Part shown: piece after piece, positions 52,921 through 61,819 of the stretch
Layout: the number at the start of each line of letters is the position of its first letter
Position numbering within the stretch: position 1 is the stretch's first letter
From: Halobacteriovorax sp. JY17
GTDB lineage: Bacteria > Bdellovibrionota > Bacteriovoracia > Bacteriovoracales > Bacteriovoracaceae
Direction of reading: 5' to 3'
Length of the DNA: 64,000 nucleotides
Assembly (NCBI RefSeq): GCF_002753895.1
Contig: NZ_NJER01000001.1
Location: 558,001-622,000, forward strand
The notes under the pieces: generated by a model
Told to the model about the DNA's origin: nothing
What the model saw: the letters and a program-made list of their open reading frames with translations, nothing else
Databases searched by the model: none
Translations under genes and position numbers: made by a program

Positions 52921-53136
52921 ATGATAGTTCAATTTTTACTGAAATTAATATTCTTCTACTTTCTGTATACTTTTATAAGGTCTGTTCTTAGAGGTTACTT
53001 TCAAAAGAGGCCAGTAGCGTCTGGAGCTAATTATTCTGAAAATGAAACTCGTTATAGAAGTGAAAGAAGGAAAGAGACGGCTTCGTCGTCAGATGTTTTC
53101 GAAGCCGAGTATAAAGTCATTAAAGAAGAAAATTAG
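52921..53136 (+). CDS. Small membrane protein with charged tail
   Basis: 71 residues. One transmembrane helix (residues ~3-25, FLLKLIFFYFLYTFIRSVL) is followed by a hydrophilic tail ending in DVFEAEYKVIKEEN, an ending seen in several small membrane proteins of unknown role. AAAGGA precedes the ATG by 6 nt. Its 3' end overlaps the convergent large secreted-protein gene by 17 nt. No function can be given. Confidence 0.7.
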   Translation: MIVQFLLKLIFFYFLYTFIRSVLRGYFQKRPVASGANYSENETRYRSERRKETASSSDVFEAEYKVIKEEN

Positions 53137-55654
53137 CAGGAAGTTTTGCCTCTAGTCTTGCCACGGGAGTAATTCTCTCGTGGGAAATTAAATCAAGTAT
53201 TAATTTATCTCCATTAAGTCTAAGAAACCATTGTTCAATTCCAATATCTGGCAAGTGATGGTTTAGAAGACTTCCTTGGTCGTTGTGAAAGATAGCAAAT
53301 GTTTCGATTTCACTTCTTGGTGAGTCAACGTAATAAGAACTTAGATCAAAAGTATTAATTCCAATTAATTTATAAATTCCTTTTACTTTATCTGTGGCCC
53401 AAGGACGAAACTTACTGGTAAAGACCTCTTGGTTTGATCTATCTTTAAGTTTACTTAAGTCAATATTTCCAATAGAGAGATTGATATTTCTATCACCGCT
53501 TAATTTTATATTTAAAAGCTCTCCGTCTCTAGCAACTTGAAGCTTCTTAAAACTATAGGCATTCTTAAAATCAAATTTAAGTCTAACTTTCTTATTCTTT
53601 AAAAGGGCAAGATCGTGCTCATTAGTTTGTTGAAGATTTGTCTCCCAGTTTTGACCAGTGTAGATGCCATCTACTTCAAACATAGAAAGGTGAACTTCAT
53701 AGTCTAATAAGTCTTGGTAGTGAAAGAAGTTAATTGGGGTGAAAGAGCAGGTCTTCTTCTTCCAGTATTCAAGGCTATTCATATCGTAGTGGGGCTTTGG
53801 TGGATAGAAGTGCTTAGGAGGAGCGACCTTTGCCTCTTGGTCATTACAAGGAGTTTTGACGTAGACTAGAGGTGTTTTAATTTTATTGTAGCCAGACTTC
53901 ATTCTTGTCTCTACGGGAAATTGGTCGTATTCAATTCTTCCCATTTCGTATGTGAATGGAACTTCCTGGTAATTAAGGGAATTCTTTATGAGGTCACTTT
54001 CAATATTTCTAATAGAGCAATCTGCAGTTGCTTTGCTGAAATCATTAACTGCAAACCATCTATAATCTTTGTCAAAGAACTTTGACCAAAGAGAGACGAC
54101 TTTATTCTTTATTCCCGGAGAGTAGTTAATATCTTCGTAAATATCAGCATAGAAAGATGATGTTCTACTCTCAACTCCTAGCTCAAAGAAATCTCCTTTG
54201 CCATCATTCATGTCTTTGTAGATTTGATTCATGACTGTGATTGGAAGTTGAAAATAAGTCTTCATAATTCCCGGCCATTCAAATTCAATATTTCCTGGGC
54301 CTCTACAATTATTAGTAATAATAATTTCATTTAAAGGATATTGTTTAAATTTTCTCTCATAGAGAATGAGCTCATCAGAAATAGGAAGAGATTCTGATCT
54401 TGTAAAAACAAATGACTTTCTCTCATATTCATTTAAGTGTCTCATCGCTTTTTCTGTACAGCTTGAGAGTTTATTTTGAAAGTTTTTCCAGTAAATATCT
54501 CTAAACTTAAAAGGCCCTACTTCAAATTCAGCATTGTCTTTATTGTTAAAGAAATAGAAGAAGTAGTTTCCATCTTTCTTATTAAGAGCTACGTTTGAAA
54601 TGATAGACATATCTAGGTATTTATTAGGCTTAAAAGCATCTCTTTGATCGGCAAATTTACTTGTGTCAATAGGTATGCTTAGAAGTTCAAGACCTTGCCT
54701 CTTTTCTTTTGAAAATATTCTCCTTACTCTTGAATTCTTAGCTGAAGAAAGTTTTCCTTTAAGTATAGTCTTTAGTTCATTTATTTTTTCTACTCTATCT
54801 TTACTACTTATTTTCTCGAGCTTAATTTTAGTGAAGATAAGTCTCTTTGATAGATGAGCTCCTTCAAAGAAGTTGAGGTGTTTAGTTATTTCATTCTTAG
54901 AGATACTACCTTCTAAGTAAGAATCAATAAGTTCTTGTTGAATACTTTCTTTTAAAGGAGTGAGGCTCTCTGACCATTTAGATGGGGAGTTCGTGAGATC
55001 TATGACTTTTTCAAATTTTCGAACCGGTGGAATTTTTTCTTCAGCTCTCTTACAACTAATAGTATTTTTTAAAAAAGCACTATTTAAACTTTGAATAATT
55101 CTCGTTAAAAGAGAGTACTTGTCATTGTATTCGATATAGTAATTAGCGCTTGTTATTCCCTTCGTATTCTTTGGAAGCCTCCAAGTTCTATGAATAGGAA
55201 GCCTTGGATCAATTGTCTCCACGGAAATAAGCGGAAAATTTCTCTCAGCTTTTTTAGGAGAAATTAAGATAGGAGAGAATTCTAATTTTGTTAAATTATC
55301 TTCAGTAAGATACCTAAGCTTATAAGAATAATTTTTAAGGTTTAGAGAACTTTTTAATTTCTTTAAATCAATCGAGTAGCTTTGTAATCCTTCGTTCCAA
55401 GTCCAGATTCCATTCTTGTAATTATAAAGTGAACTTTGGTCTTGAGAGATGAATTCTGTGAAATGGCCGGGGCTAGATATACTAATGAGCTGATTCTTTT
55501 GAAAAGAATTTATCACTCCATTTTTTACTTGAGTATTCTCACAGAGAAAGTGGATATCAGCAGAAGCGGCTAAACAAGTACTACTTAGAGAAATTAATAG
55601 AAGGGCCCGTCTGCCCATTTTTAAAGACACGTATTTTATATTTTTTATTTTCAT
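53120..55654 (-). CDS. Large secreted protein of unknown function (844 aa)
   Basis: 844 residues. An N-terminal signal peptide (GRRALLLISLSSTCLAASA) is preceded by twelve basic/polar residues from the ATG at 55654; an alternative ATG at 55618 begins closer to the hydrophobic core. TATATT lies 6 nt before ATG 55654, fitting a leaderless start. The mature protein is rich in Lys, Asn and Ser, with Cys near both ends and mostly beta structure in the C-terminal third. No family is recognised. It is divergent from another large secreted protein. Confidence 0.78.
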   Translation of the reverse strand: MKIKNIKYVSLKMGRRALLLISLSSTCLAASADIHFLCENTQVKNGVINSFQKNQLISISSPGHFTEFISQDQSSLYNYKNGIWTWNEGLQSYSIDLKKLKSSLNLKNYSYKLRYLTEDNLTKLEFSPILISPKKAERNFPLISVETIDPRLPIHRTWRLPKNTKGITSANYYIEYNDKYSLLTRIIQSLNSAFLKNTISCKRAEEKIPPVRKFEKVIDLTNSPSKWSESLTPLKESIQQELIDSYLEGSISKNEITKHLNFFEGAHLSKRLIFTKIKLEKISSKDRVEKINELKTILKGKLSSAKNSRVRRIFSKEKRQGLELLSIPIDTSKFADQRDAFKPNKYLDMSIISNVALNKKDGNYFFYFFNNKDNAEFEVGPFKFRDIYWKNFQNKLSSCTEKAMRHLNEYERKSFVFTRSESLPISDELILYERKFKQYPLNEIIITNNCRGPGNIEFEWPGIMKTYFQLPITVMNQIYKDMNDGKGDFFELGVESRTSSFYADIYEDINYSPGIKNKVVSLWSKFFDKDYRWFAVNDFSKATADCSIRNIESDLIKNSLNYQEVPFTYEMGRIEYDQFPVETRMKSGYNKIKTPLVYVKTPCNDQEAKVAPPKHFYPPKPHYDMNSLEYWKKKTCSFTPINFFHYQDLLDYEVHLSMFEVDGIYTGQNWETNLQQTNEHDLALLKNKKVRLKFDFKNAYSFKKLQVARDGELLNIKLSGDRNINLSIGNIDLSKLKDRSNQEVFTSKFRPWATDKVKGIYKLIGINTFDLSSYYVDSPRSEIETFAIFHNDQGSLLNHHLPDIGIEQWFLRLNGDKLILDLISHERITPVARLEAKLPANFLL

Positions 55655-55660
55655 AGCATA

Positions 55661-55666
55661 AATATA
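55661..55666 (-). promoter_or_regulatory. -10 element for 55654, leaderless type
   Basis: TATATT on the minus strand, 6 nt before ATG. A convincing -35 is not seen. Confidence 0.4.
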
Positions 55667-55793
55667 ACCTATTGTTTATACTGGGAAAATGAGGAAAAAA
55701 ATGACTGCTAATGATAAGTCGTTCCAACAAAATTAATCTAATGTTAAAATTTTACTATATTTTAATAGTTTAATGCCTTTATGGGTGGTTTTT

Positions 55794-58700
55794 ATGAAAA
55801 AGCAATTTCTAATCTTACTTATGTTACTTACTTCTCTCTCTGCTCTAGGGCAGACCACTCCGATTGATACAAAGAGTGAAGGGAAGATAGATCCTTTAGA
55901 TAATTACATCGATCCAGCAACTCAAATTGATTACAAAAATGAGCTTTCTAAGCTCAATGGTGATCAAAAAGAAGTTTTGATGGAAAGATGTATTATGTTC
56001 ACCATTCAAAATGAGATGGGGCAATCAGGTGAGGATTCAATGAGTCCTTCTGAAATCGAGTCTTATGAGAACCTTATAGAAACAAAGTGTAAGTGTATTA
56101 ATGATGGATTCACTTGGAAGAAAGAATCTAATATGAAAGGGCAGTGTGATAACGCGGCTCCTGCTGAGAAAGACCTTCTTCTTTATACAATGGATCAATG
56201 TGTTGATAGGCTTAAATTATCAGATAAGAGTTGTAAAGATTCTATGACTGACTCTTGTCTGGCTGACTTTAGATATCAGTGTTATCAATATATGACTCAG
56301 GCACATGAATTTTCAGAGAAATCAAATCCTATCCTTAATAGATGTGACTACGACGATCAGACTAAGAATATTAAGTTAGAGTGTCGTTCATATTGCTATA
56401 TTAGAAATGAGTGTGACGTCACTCAAGAAGATTTTAAAAATAGAAAGATCGGAAATGTATATCTTCTACAAAAGAAATCAAGATCATCATGTGTAAAGGG
56501 AAGTACTTACGGAATTAATGACGATAATACAATTTGGGTAACAAATTCTTGTCACGGTGATTTTGCTATTCAGTATAAAGACCCAAAGTGTGGATTTAGA
56601 CCAACTTGTACGCCTAAGCCACATATCACTGACTTTATTCCTGATGGTGGAACACAGACTTTAGAAATGGTTTGTAATGGTGAAGAGAATGAAAGTGGTG
56701 GAAAGCAATTTTGTAAAGTGACTCCATTTAAAATAGATAAGAATGGGAAGCTTACAAATGAGCCAGATCCAATGAAGGAAGTTACTTACGTTAATGACCT
56801 TAAGCTATCTAAGAAGCTTGGGGCCGCTAAGTGTAATCCTGGTGGAAATGGTTCGGCGATTGATTATAATCCAAGAAATAAAGGTCTTGCTGGTGGTTGG
56901 GGAATTGAAACTCAAAACCAGTGTAATGCACTCTTTAAAGTGACGGTTAAGTGGCAGAGAAAACTTTGTACCCTTGCTGGTCAAAAAGCTGAGTCAAAAG
57001 ATACTTGTTGTAATGGTCTCTACTTTGATCCAAAAGATAAGACCTGTAATGTTGCTCCATTTGATCCTCCGGCGCTCGCTGATGAGGTTAATATTGCGAG
57101 TATGGCGAATAATATTCGCTCAGGAGCTGAATGTAACCCTAAGGTAGGTGATGACATTACTGAGCTAATGGATAAGTACTTCTTTGAACTTGGTAATTAT
57201 GAAAATCTCTTTACTCTTGTTGATGGAAAGAGCGATGCAATTAGCTCTATTGAAGTTGATACTGCAGAAAGTGAGGAATCTAATTCTAGTAGTGTTGTTG
57301 AACCAAGAGAATCAACATATGATCTCACAAAATTACTTCACGATACTGTAGTTAGATATAGAACGGACTATCAAAATGCTTTTGCACAATTTAAAACAGC
57401 AGAAGACTATACATCCGATCAGTATAAGGCCTATATTAACTACCTTTTAAAGGTTGATAAGAAAGAAAATACACCTGAAGATGATAAAGGTGTCGAGAAG
57501 AATATGTTCTTAGGTCTTGACGTGCAATCTGCTGCATTTAAAAATCAGCAACTAACTAAGACTTACCAAAAGGCCTACATTACTACTATCAAAGAGATGA
57601 CTGCTAACTATGAAGCTGACTTAGAAAAAGCTTCTCATGCTGGTCAAAATGCTGTTTGGTATTGTGCCCACAATGAAAATTGTTCTGAGAATAATTGGCT
57701 TGTTCGAGATATTAAAAAAGATGAAGTTGTAGATTTTCTACATGATCCGGCCTACCCATATAAGGCATTAACTATTCGTGGGAAGCCACTTCCAAAACTT
57801 GCTAAAGTGAATAAGCTTCTTCTTGAAAACTCTGTTTATAGAAAATTTGAATTCACTAATGATAATAGTGATGACAAGAAGGGATTAGATAAGCTTGGAG
57901 TTTACGCTAGCTACTTTGACTATAGAGCTGGTGCTCAAAGAATTAATCCTATGATGAAAGCTGCAGGTCTAGCGGGTGTTGATGATGAGAATCAGAGAGA
58001 GTATTACAAGACTCTTGAGCTCTTTAGAAAGTATTCCCATGAAGTTCCTCTTCGTGAAAATAGTCTTATTTCAAATGGAGACTATCTAAAGAAAACAAAA
58101 GAGGGATCTCTTGCTGGTGGACTTCCACTATACTGTGAAAAACAAGATGACTATGAAGTTAGGGTTCCAATTGGTAAGGCGATAGAGCCTCTTAGAATGT
58201 TACAGATTACAGGTGTAGCAAAGGCCTATTACGATCTAATTTCTGCTGTCTATGAAAAGAATGAAAGCTGTCTAGTAGATGTAAGTGCCAAGCACGATAA
58301 GAATGTTGCTGATCTTGATGTGAATTTAGGCTTAGACTCTAGACTTATTGGAGGGGCCAATACTGCTGCAACTTCTAAGGGAGAAGACACTGGATTCATA
58401 AAGAATGTAAGTGGAACTCTTCTAGGGGCCATGTCTAGTAAGTTTGGATCGGCAACAGCTGGATCATTTATGGATAATCTCTTTGGAAGAAAAGATGGCG
58501 GAGCGGGAGCTAATTTAAACGATTCAAATTCTGGAAGTAATTTAAGTGCTCTTAAAAAGCAAGAGGCCGCAAGGATTTCAAAACTTATTGATAAGAGAAT
58601 TAAATACAAGAAAGATAATGCTCTAGCAGCGTATAAGAACTCTCTAGACGCGGCGTTTGGTGATCAATTGAAGAATAAGGCCAACGCCTTTGCTTCTCTC

Positions 58701-59096
58701 TCTCCAGGGCTTAGTAGTGGAAGTGGATTGAATTCTGGTTCATCTAATAATTCTGCTCTTGGAAACTCTAATAGAGGTGAAGACGAAAAGAAAGTAGATC
58801 CAAATTCTGGAGTCAACTGGGGAAGCTCAAGTGGTAGCTCTGCAAACTATGGTGGATTTGGAAATTCAGGATCATCGGGATCAAATAGAGGTGGCCATGG
58901 TTCAGGTTCAAATGGTGGAAGTGGTAGTGGAATGAATTACTCTGGAAATTCAGGTTCAGGAAATCAAGATATTTTAGATAATATTGATGATAAGAAGTAT
59001 GAGCCAAATGATGGAGATAGTTTATTTGATAGAGTGACTAAGCGTTATATTAAATCCGCTTATCCCGTTCTACTTGAAAGAAAGAAACAGGAATAG
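55794..59096 (+). CDS. Large Cys-rich secreted protein with Gly/Ser/Asn-rich region (1,100 aa)
   Basis: 1,100 residues from ATG 55794, which has GGTGG 5 nt upstream and a signal peptide (MKKQFLILLMLLTSLSALG); an ATG 21 nt earlier is less suitable. Residues ~60-430 contain most of the many Cys (CRSYCYIRNEC, CTPKPH, KDTCCNGLYFD). The middle is helical and charged. Residues ~960-1060 are low-complexity Gly/Ser/Asn, followed by a conserved-looking tail SLFDRVTKRYIKSAYPVLLE. It looks like an envelope-exposed protein. No family is recognised. Confidence 0.8.
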   Translation: MKKQFLILLMLLTSLSALGQTTPIDTKSEGKIDPLDNYIDPATQIDYKNELSKLNGDQKEVLMERCIMFTIQNEMGQSGEDSMSPSEIESYENLIETKCKCINDGFTWKKESNMKGQCDNAAPAEKDLLLYTMDQCVDRLKLSDKSCKDSMTDSCLADFRYQCYQYMTQAHEFSEKSNPILNRCDYDDQTKNIKLECRSYCYIRNECDVTQEDFKNRKIGNVYLLQKKSRSSCVKGSTYGINDDNTIWVTNSCHGDFAIQYKDPKCGFRPTCTPKPHITDFIPDGGTQTLEMVCNGEENESGGKQFCKVTPFKIDKNGKLTNEPDPMKEVTYVNDLKLSKKLGAAKCNPGGNGSAIDYNPRNKGLAGGWGIETQNQCNALFKVTVKWQRKLCTLAGQKAESKDTCCNGLYFDPKDKTCNVAPFDPPALADEVNIASMANNIRSGAECNPKVGDDITELMDKYFFELGNYENLFTLVDGKSDAISSIEVDTAESEESNSSSVVEPRESTYDLTKLLHDTVVRYRTDYQNAFAQFKTAEDYTSDQYKAYINYLLKVDKKENTPEDDKGVEKNMFLGLDVQSAAFKNQQLTKTYQKAYITTIKEMTANYEADLEKASHAGQNAVWYCAHNENCSENNWLVRDIKKDEVVDFLHDPAYPYKALTIRGKPLPKLAKVNKLLLENSVYRKFEFTNDNSDDKKGLDKLGVYASYFDYRAGAQRINPMMKAAGLAGVDDENQREYYKTLELFRKYSHEVPLRENSLISNGDYLKKTKEGSLAGGLPLYCEKQDDYEVRVPIGKAIEPLRMLQITGVAKAYYDLISAVYEKNESCLVDVSAKHDKNVADLDVNLGLDSRLIGGANTAATSKGEDTGFIKNVSGTLLGAMSSKFGSATAGSFMDNLFGRKDGGAGANLNDSNSGSNLSALKKQEAARISKLIDKRIKYKKDNALAAYKNSLDAAFGDQLKNKANAFASLSPGLSSGSGLNSGSSNNSALGNSNRGEDEKKVDPNSGVNWGSSSGSSANYGGFGNSGSSGSNRGGHGSGSNGGSGSGMNYSGNSGSGNQDILDNIDDKKYEPNDGDSLFDRVTKRYIKSAYPVLLERKKQE

Positions 59097-59106
59097 AAAG
59101 TATAAT

Positions 59107-59136
59107 GAAAGGCCCTTCGGGGCTTTTCTTTTTTGT
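59107..59136 (+). terminator. Terminator after the 1,100-residue protein gene
   Basis: GCCC-TTCG-GGGC with AAAG/TTTT flanks and one bulged G, a UUCG-type tetraloop, followed by a T-rich run. Confidence 0.85.
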
Positions 59137-59161
59137 CTTATTCATAAAAATTCTCTAAAAT
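59133..59161 (+). promoter_or_regulatory. Aminotransferase promoter, leaderless type
   Basis: TTGTCT (59133-59138), 17-nt spacer, TAAAAT (59156-59161), then 6 nt to ATG 59168. The -35 overlaps the T tract of the upstream terminator. Confidence 0.6.
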
Positions 59162-59167
59162 CATTTC

Positions 59168-60319
59168 ATGATAAAATTTAACTCAAAACTTCCTCGTGTA
59201 GGTCAGACAATCTTTTCAACTATAACGGCCAAGGCAAATGCTGAGGGCGCACTTAATCTAGGACAAGGCTTTCCTGACTTTGATGGGGATAACTTTTTAA
59301 AAGAGCGCATCTGTCACTATATCGAAGAGGGGAAGAATCAATATGCACCCATGATTGGCGTTCAGAGTTTAAGAGAAAGTATTAGTCAGTACTTTAAAGC
59401 GAAGTATAAATTAGCTGTGAATCCTGACTTAGAGGTGACGATTACTTCTGGTGCAACTGAGGCCTTAACCTGTACAATTTTAGCTCTTATTGAAGAAGGT
59501 GATGAAGTCATCGTCTTTGATCCAAGTTATGATAGCTATGTTCCTGCAATTGAGCTGGCCGGTGGAATCGCAAAGAGGTTGAATTTAGTTGGGGAAGAAT
59601 TCGTTCTCCCATTTTCTAAAATTAAAGAGGCCATTAGCGACAAGACAAAAATGATCATTGTAAATTCTCCCCATAATCCAACAGGGAGCTCTCTTTCAAA
59701 AACAGACTGGCAAGAACTTTCAAAAATTATAGAAGAAGAGAATATTTTTATTCTAAGCGATGAAGTTTATGAGGGAATTTTCTTTGGAGGTGTAAACCAC
59801 TTTAATCCACGTTCAATCGAAGCTCTGAGAGAGAGACTCATTAGTGTGTATAGTTTTGGTAAGTCTTGTCATATGACGGGCTGGAAAGTGGGATACGCTA
59901 TCGCAAATCCTGAGTTAAGTAATGAAATCAGAAAGCTTCATCAGTACTTTACTTTTTCAACTTTTACCGCCGCTCAAATGGCCATCGCAGACTATCTTAG
60001 TGAGAAAGTGGAAAACTTCTTAGAGCTTGGAAAATTTTACCAGGAAAAGAGAGACTTCTTTGTAAATGGTTTAAAAGAATCCAGATTTAAAGTTTTAAAC
60101 CCTAAGGGAACTTATTTCTGTCTCTTAGATTATAGTGCTATTTCAGATCTCTCTGATTTTGATTTCTGTATGAAGCTTATTTCTGATCATGGGATGGCCA
60201 CAATTCCTATCTCCGGATTCTATGAGAGCCCACCTAAAGATCAGAAAATTGTAAGAGTTTGCTTTGCAAAAGATCAAGAGACCCTTGCTCGGGCCCTTGA
60301 AATCTTGAATGCTATTTAG
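59168..60319 (+). CDS. PLP-dependent aminotransferase, class I/II (methionine aminotransferase YbdL-like)
   Basis: 383 residues. LNLGQGFPDFDG, NQYAPMIGVQSLRESI, SGATEALTC, the NSPHNPTGS loop and LSDEVYEG are present, and the PLP-binding Lys is in SVYSFGKSCHMTGWKVGY. The N-terminal pattern is closest to the methionine/kynurenine aminotransferase YbdL group. It would transaminate methionine or aromatic amino acids in the cytoplasm. The ATG has no ribosome site but sits 6 nt after a -10 box. Its stop codon overlaps the convergent livF stop by 4 nt. Confidence 0.92.
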   Translation: MIKFNSKLPRVGQTIFSTITAKANAEGALNLGQGFPDFDGDNFLKERICHYIEEGKNQYAPMIGVQSLRESISQYFKAKYKLAVNPDLEVTITSGATEALTCTILALIEEGDEVIVFDPSYDSYVPAIELAGGIAKRLNLVGEEFVLPFSKIKEAISDKTKMIIVNSPHNPTGSSLSKTDWQELSKIIEEENIFILSDEVYEGIFFGGVNHFNPRSIEALRERLISVYSFGKSCHMTGWKVGYAIANPELSNEIRKLHQYFTFSTFTAAQMAIADYLSEKVENFLELGKFYQEKRDFFVNGLKESRFKVLNPKGTYFCLLDYSAISDLSDFDFCMKLISDHGMATIPISGFYESPPKDQKIVRVCFAKDQETLARALEILNAI

Positions 60320-61035
60320 TGACCTAGGTAGGCCTTTTGAATTTCTTCATTGGTAATTAGCTCACTTGCAGGTCCTTCCATAAAGATTTCCCCAGTGGTG
60401 AGAACGTATCCTCTATGGGCAATTTTAAGTGAGGCGTAAGCATTTTGTTCAACTAGAAGAATAGTCATTCCATGCTTATTTAAATCAACAATCGCATCGA
60501 ATATTGCTTGCACTAGGATTGGAGCGATTCCAAGAGATGGCTCATCTAGTAAGAGAAGATCTGGTGCTGACATATAAGCGCGAGCGATAGCTAACATCTG
60601 TTGCTCTCCACCTGAAAGAGTTCCCGCAAATTGCGCTGATCTCTCCTTAAGTTTTGGAAAGAGTGCATACATATACTCATAGTCAGCTTTTATTTTTTCA
60701 GTATCTCTTCTAAGAAAGGCCCCCATTTCTAGGTTTTCTTTAACCGTTAAATCTGGAAAGACCATTCTTCCTTCAGGAGAGTGAGCAACACCAAGGCCTA
60801 CAATTTTATTGGCCTTGATACCATCAATTCTATTTCCTTTGTAGAGAATTTCTCCCTGACTCGGTTTTAGAAGTCCTGATATAGTGTGAAGACTGGTTGT
60901 CTTTCCGGCTCCATTAGAACCTAGAATTGTGACGATTTCACCTTTGTGTACTTTTAAATTAATTCCGTGGATGGCATGAATGGCACCGTAGTGAACATGC
61001 ATATCTCTTACTTCTAATAATACTTCTTTACTCAT
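60316..61035 (-). CDS. livF: Branched-chain amino acid ABC transporter ATP-binding protein LivF
   Basis: 239 residues. Walker A is GSNGAGKT, the signature LSGGEQQM and Walker B LLLLDEPSLGI. The VHYGAIHAIHGI opening and the GYVLTTGEI end are typical of LivF. Together with LivG it powers uptake of Leu/Ile/Val or related compounds. Last gene of the livH-M-G-F cluster, 10 bp after livG. Confidence 0.95.
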   Translation of the reverse strand: MSKEVLLEVRDMHVHYGAIHAIHGINLKVHKGEIVTILGSNGAGKTTSLHTISGLLKPSQGEILYKGNRIDGIKANKIVGLGVAHSPEGRMVFPDLTVKENLEMGAFLRRDTEKIKADYEYMYALFPKLKERSAQFAGTLSGGEQQMLAIARAYMSAPDLLLLDEPSLGIAPILVQAIFDAIVDLNKHGMTILLVEQNAYASLKIAHRGYVLTTGEIFMEGPASELITNEEIQKAYLGH

Positions 61036-61045
61036 AACTTAGTCC

Positions 61046-61819
61046 CTATGGCCGCTCTGTTCCTAGATAGGCCTCAATAACTTTAGGATTACTTTGAATC
61101 TCTTTTGGTTCTCCGTGAGCGATAAGCTCGCCGTGATCGACCACATAAATTTGTTCACACACATCCATTACTAATCTCATATCGTGCTCGATAAGAAGAA
61201 TTGCAATTTGAAACTTATCTCGCACCCAGCGAATAAGTTCTGTTAGATCTCTTGTTTCATTTGGATTCATTCCAGCTGCAGGCTCATCTAAGAGAAGAAT
61301 GTCAGGCTTAGTGGCAAGAGCTCTTGCGATTTCTAGCCTTCTCTGCTCTCCGTAAGGAAGGTTCTTAGCAAAGTGATCTTTCTTCTTGTCGAGGCCAAAG
61401 ATCTTTAAAATTTCCATGGCCTCTTTCTTAAGTCGCTCTTCTTCTTGGTGAAATTTCTTTGTTCTAAAAATACTTGCCAGTAGCCCGTAATCAACACGAA
61501 AGTGTCCAGCAAGTCTAATATTATCTAAGACAGTTAAATCTTTAAAGAGACGAATATTTTGAAAAGTTCTCGCTACCCCTTGTTGAGTAATGAATGCGGG
61601 TCTTAATCCTGAAATATTCTTTCCATTTAAGAGGATCTCTCCCTCTGTTGGCTCATATATTCCTGTGACCATATTAAAGATCGTCGTCTTTCCTGCACCG
61701 TTAGGGCCAATGACTCCAACGAGATCAGTTTTTCCAATCGAGAGAGAGAAATTATCAACAGCAGTTAAACCACCAAAGCGCATTGTTATATTCTTTGTTT
61801 CTAAAATAGGAGTACTCAT
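61046..61819 (-). CDS. livG: Branched-chain amino acid ABC transporter ATP-binding protein LivG
   Basis: 257 residues. Walker A is GPNGAGKT; the LivG-type signature is LPYGEQRRLEIARAL; Walker B is LLLDEPAAGMNPNET. FGGLTAVDNFSL at the start and the C-terminal YLG are family-typical. Its ATG overlaps the livM stop codon by 4 nt (ATGA). Nucleotide-binding partner of LivF. Confidence 0.96.
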   Translation of the reverse strand: MSTPILETKNITMRFGGLTAVDNFSLSIGKTDLVGVIGPNGAGKTTIFNMVTGIYEPTEGEILLNGKNISGLRPAFITQQGVARTFQNIRLFKDLTVLDNIRLAGHFRVDYGLLASIFRTKKFHQEEERLKKEAMEILKIFGLDKKKDHFAKNLPYGEQRRLEIARALATKPDILLLDEPAAGMNPNETRDLTELIRWVRDKFQIAILLIEHDMRLVMDVCEQIYVVDHGELIAHGEPKEIQSNPKVIEAYLGTERP

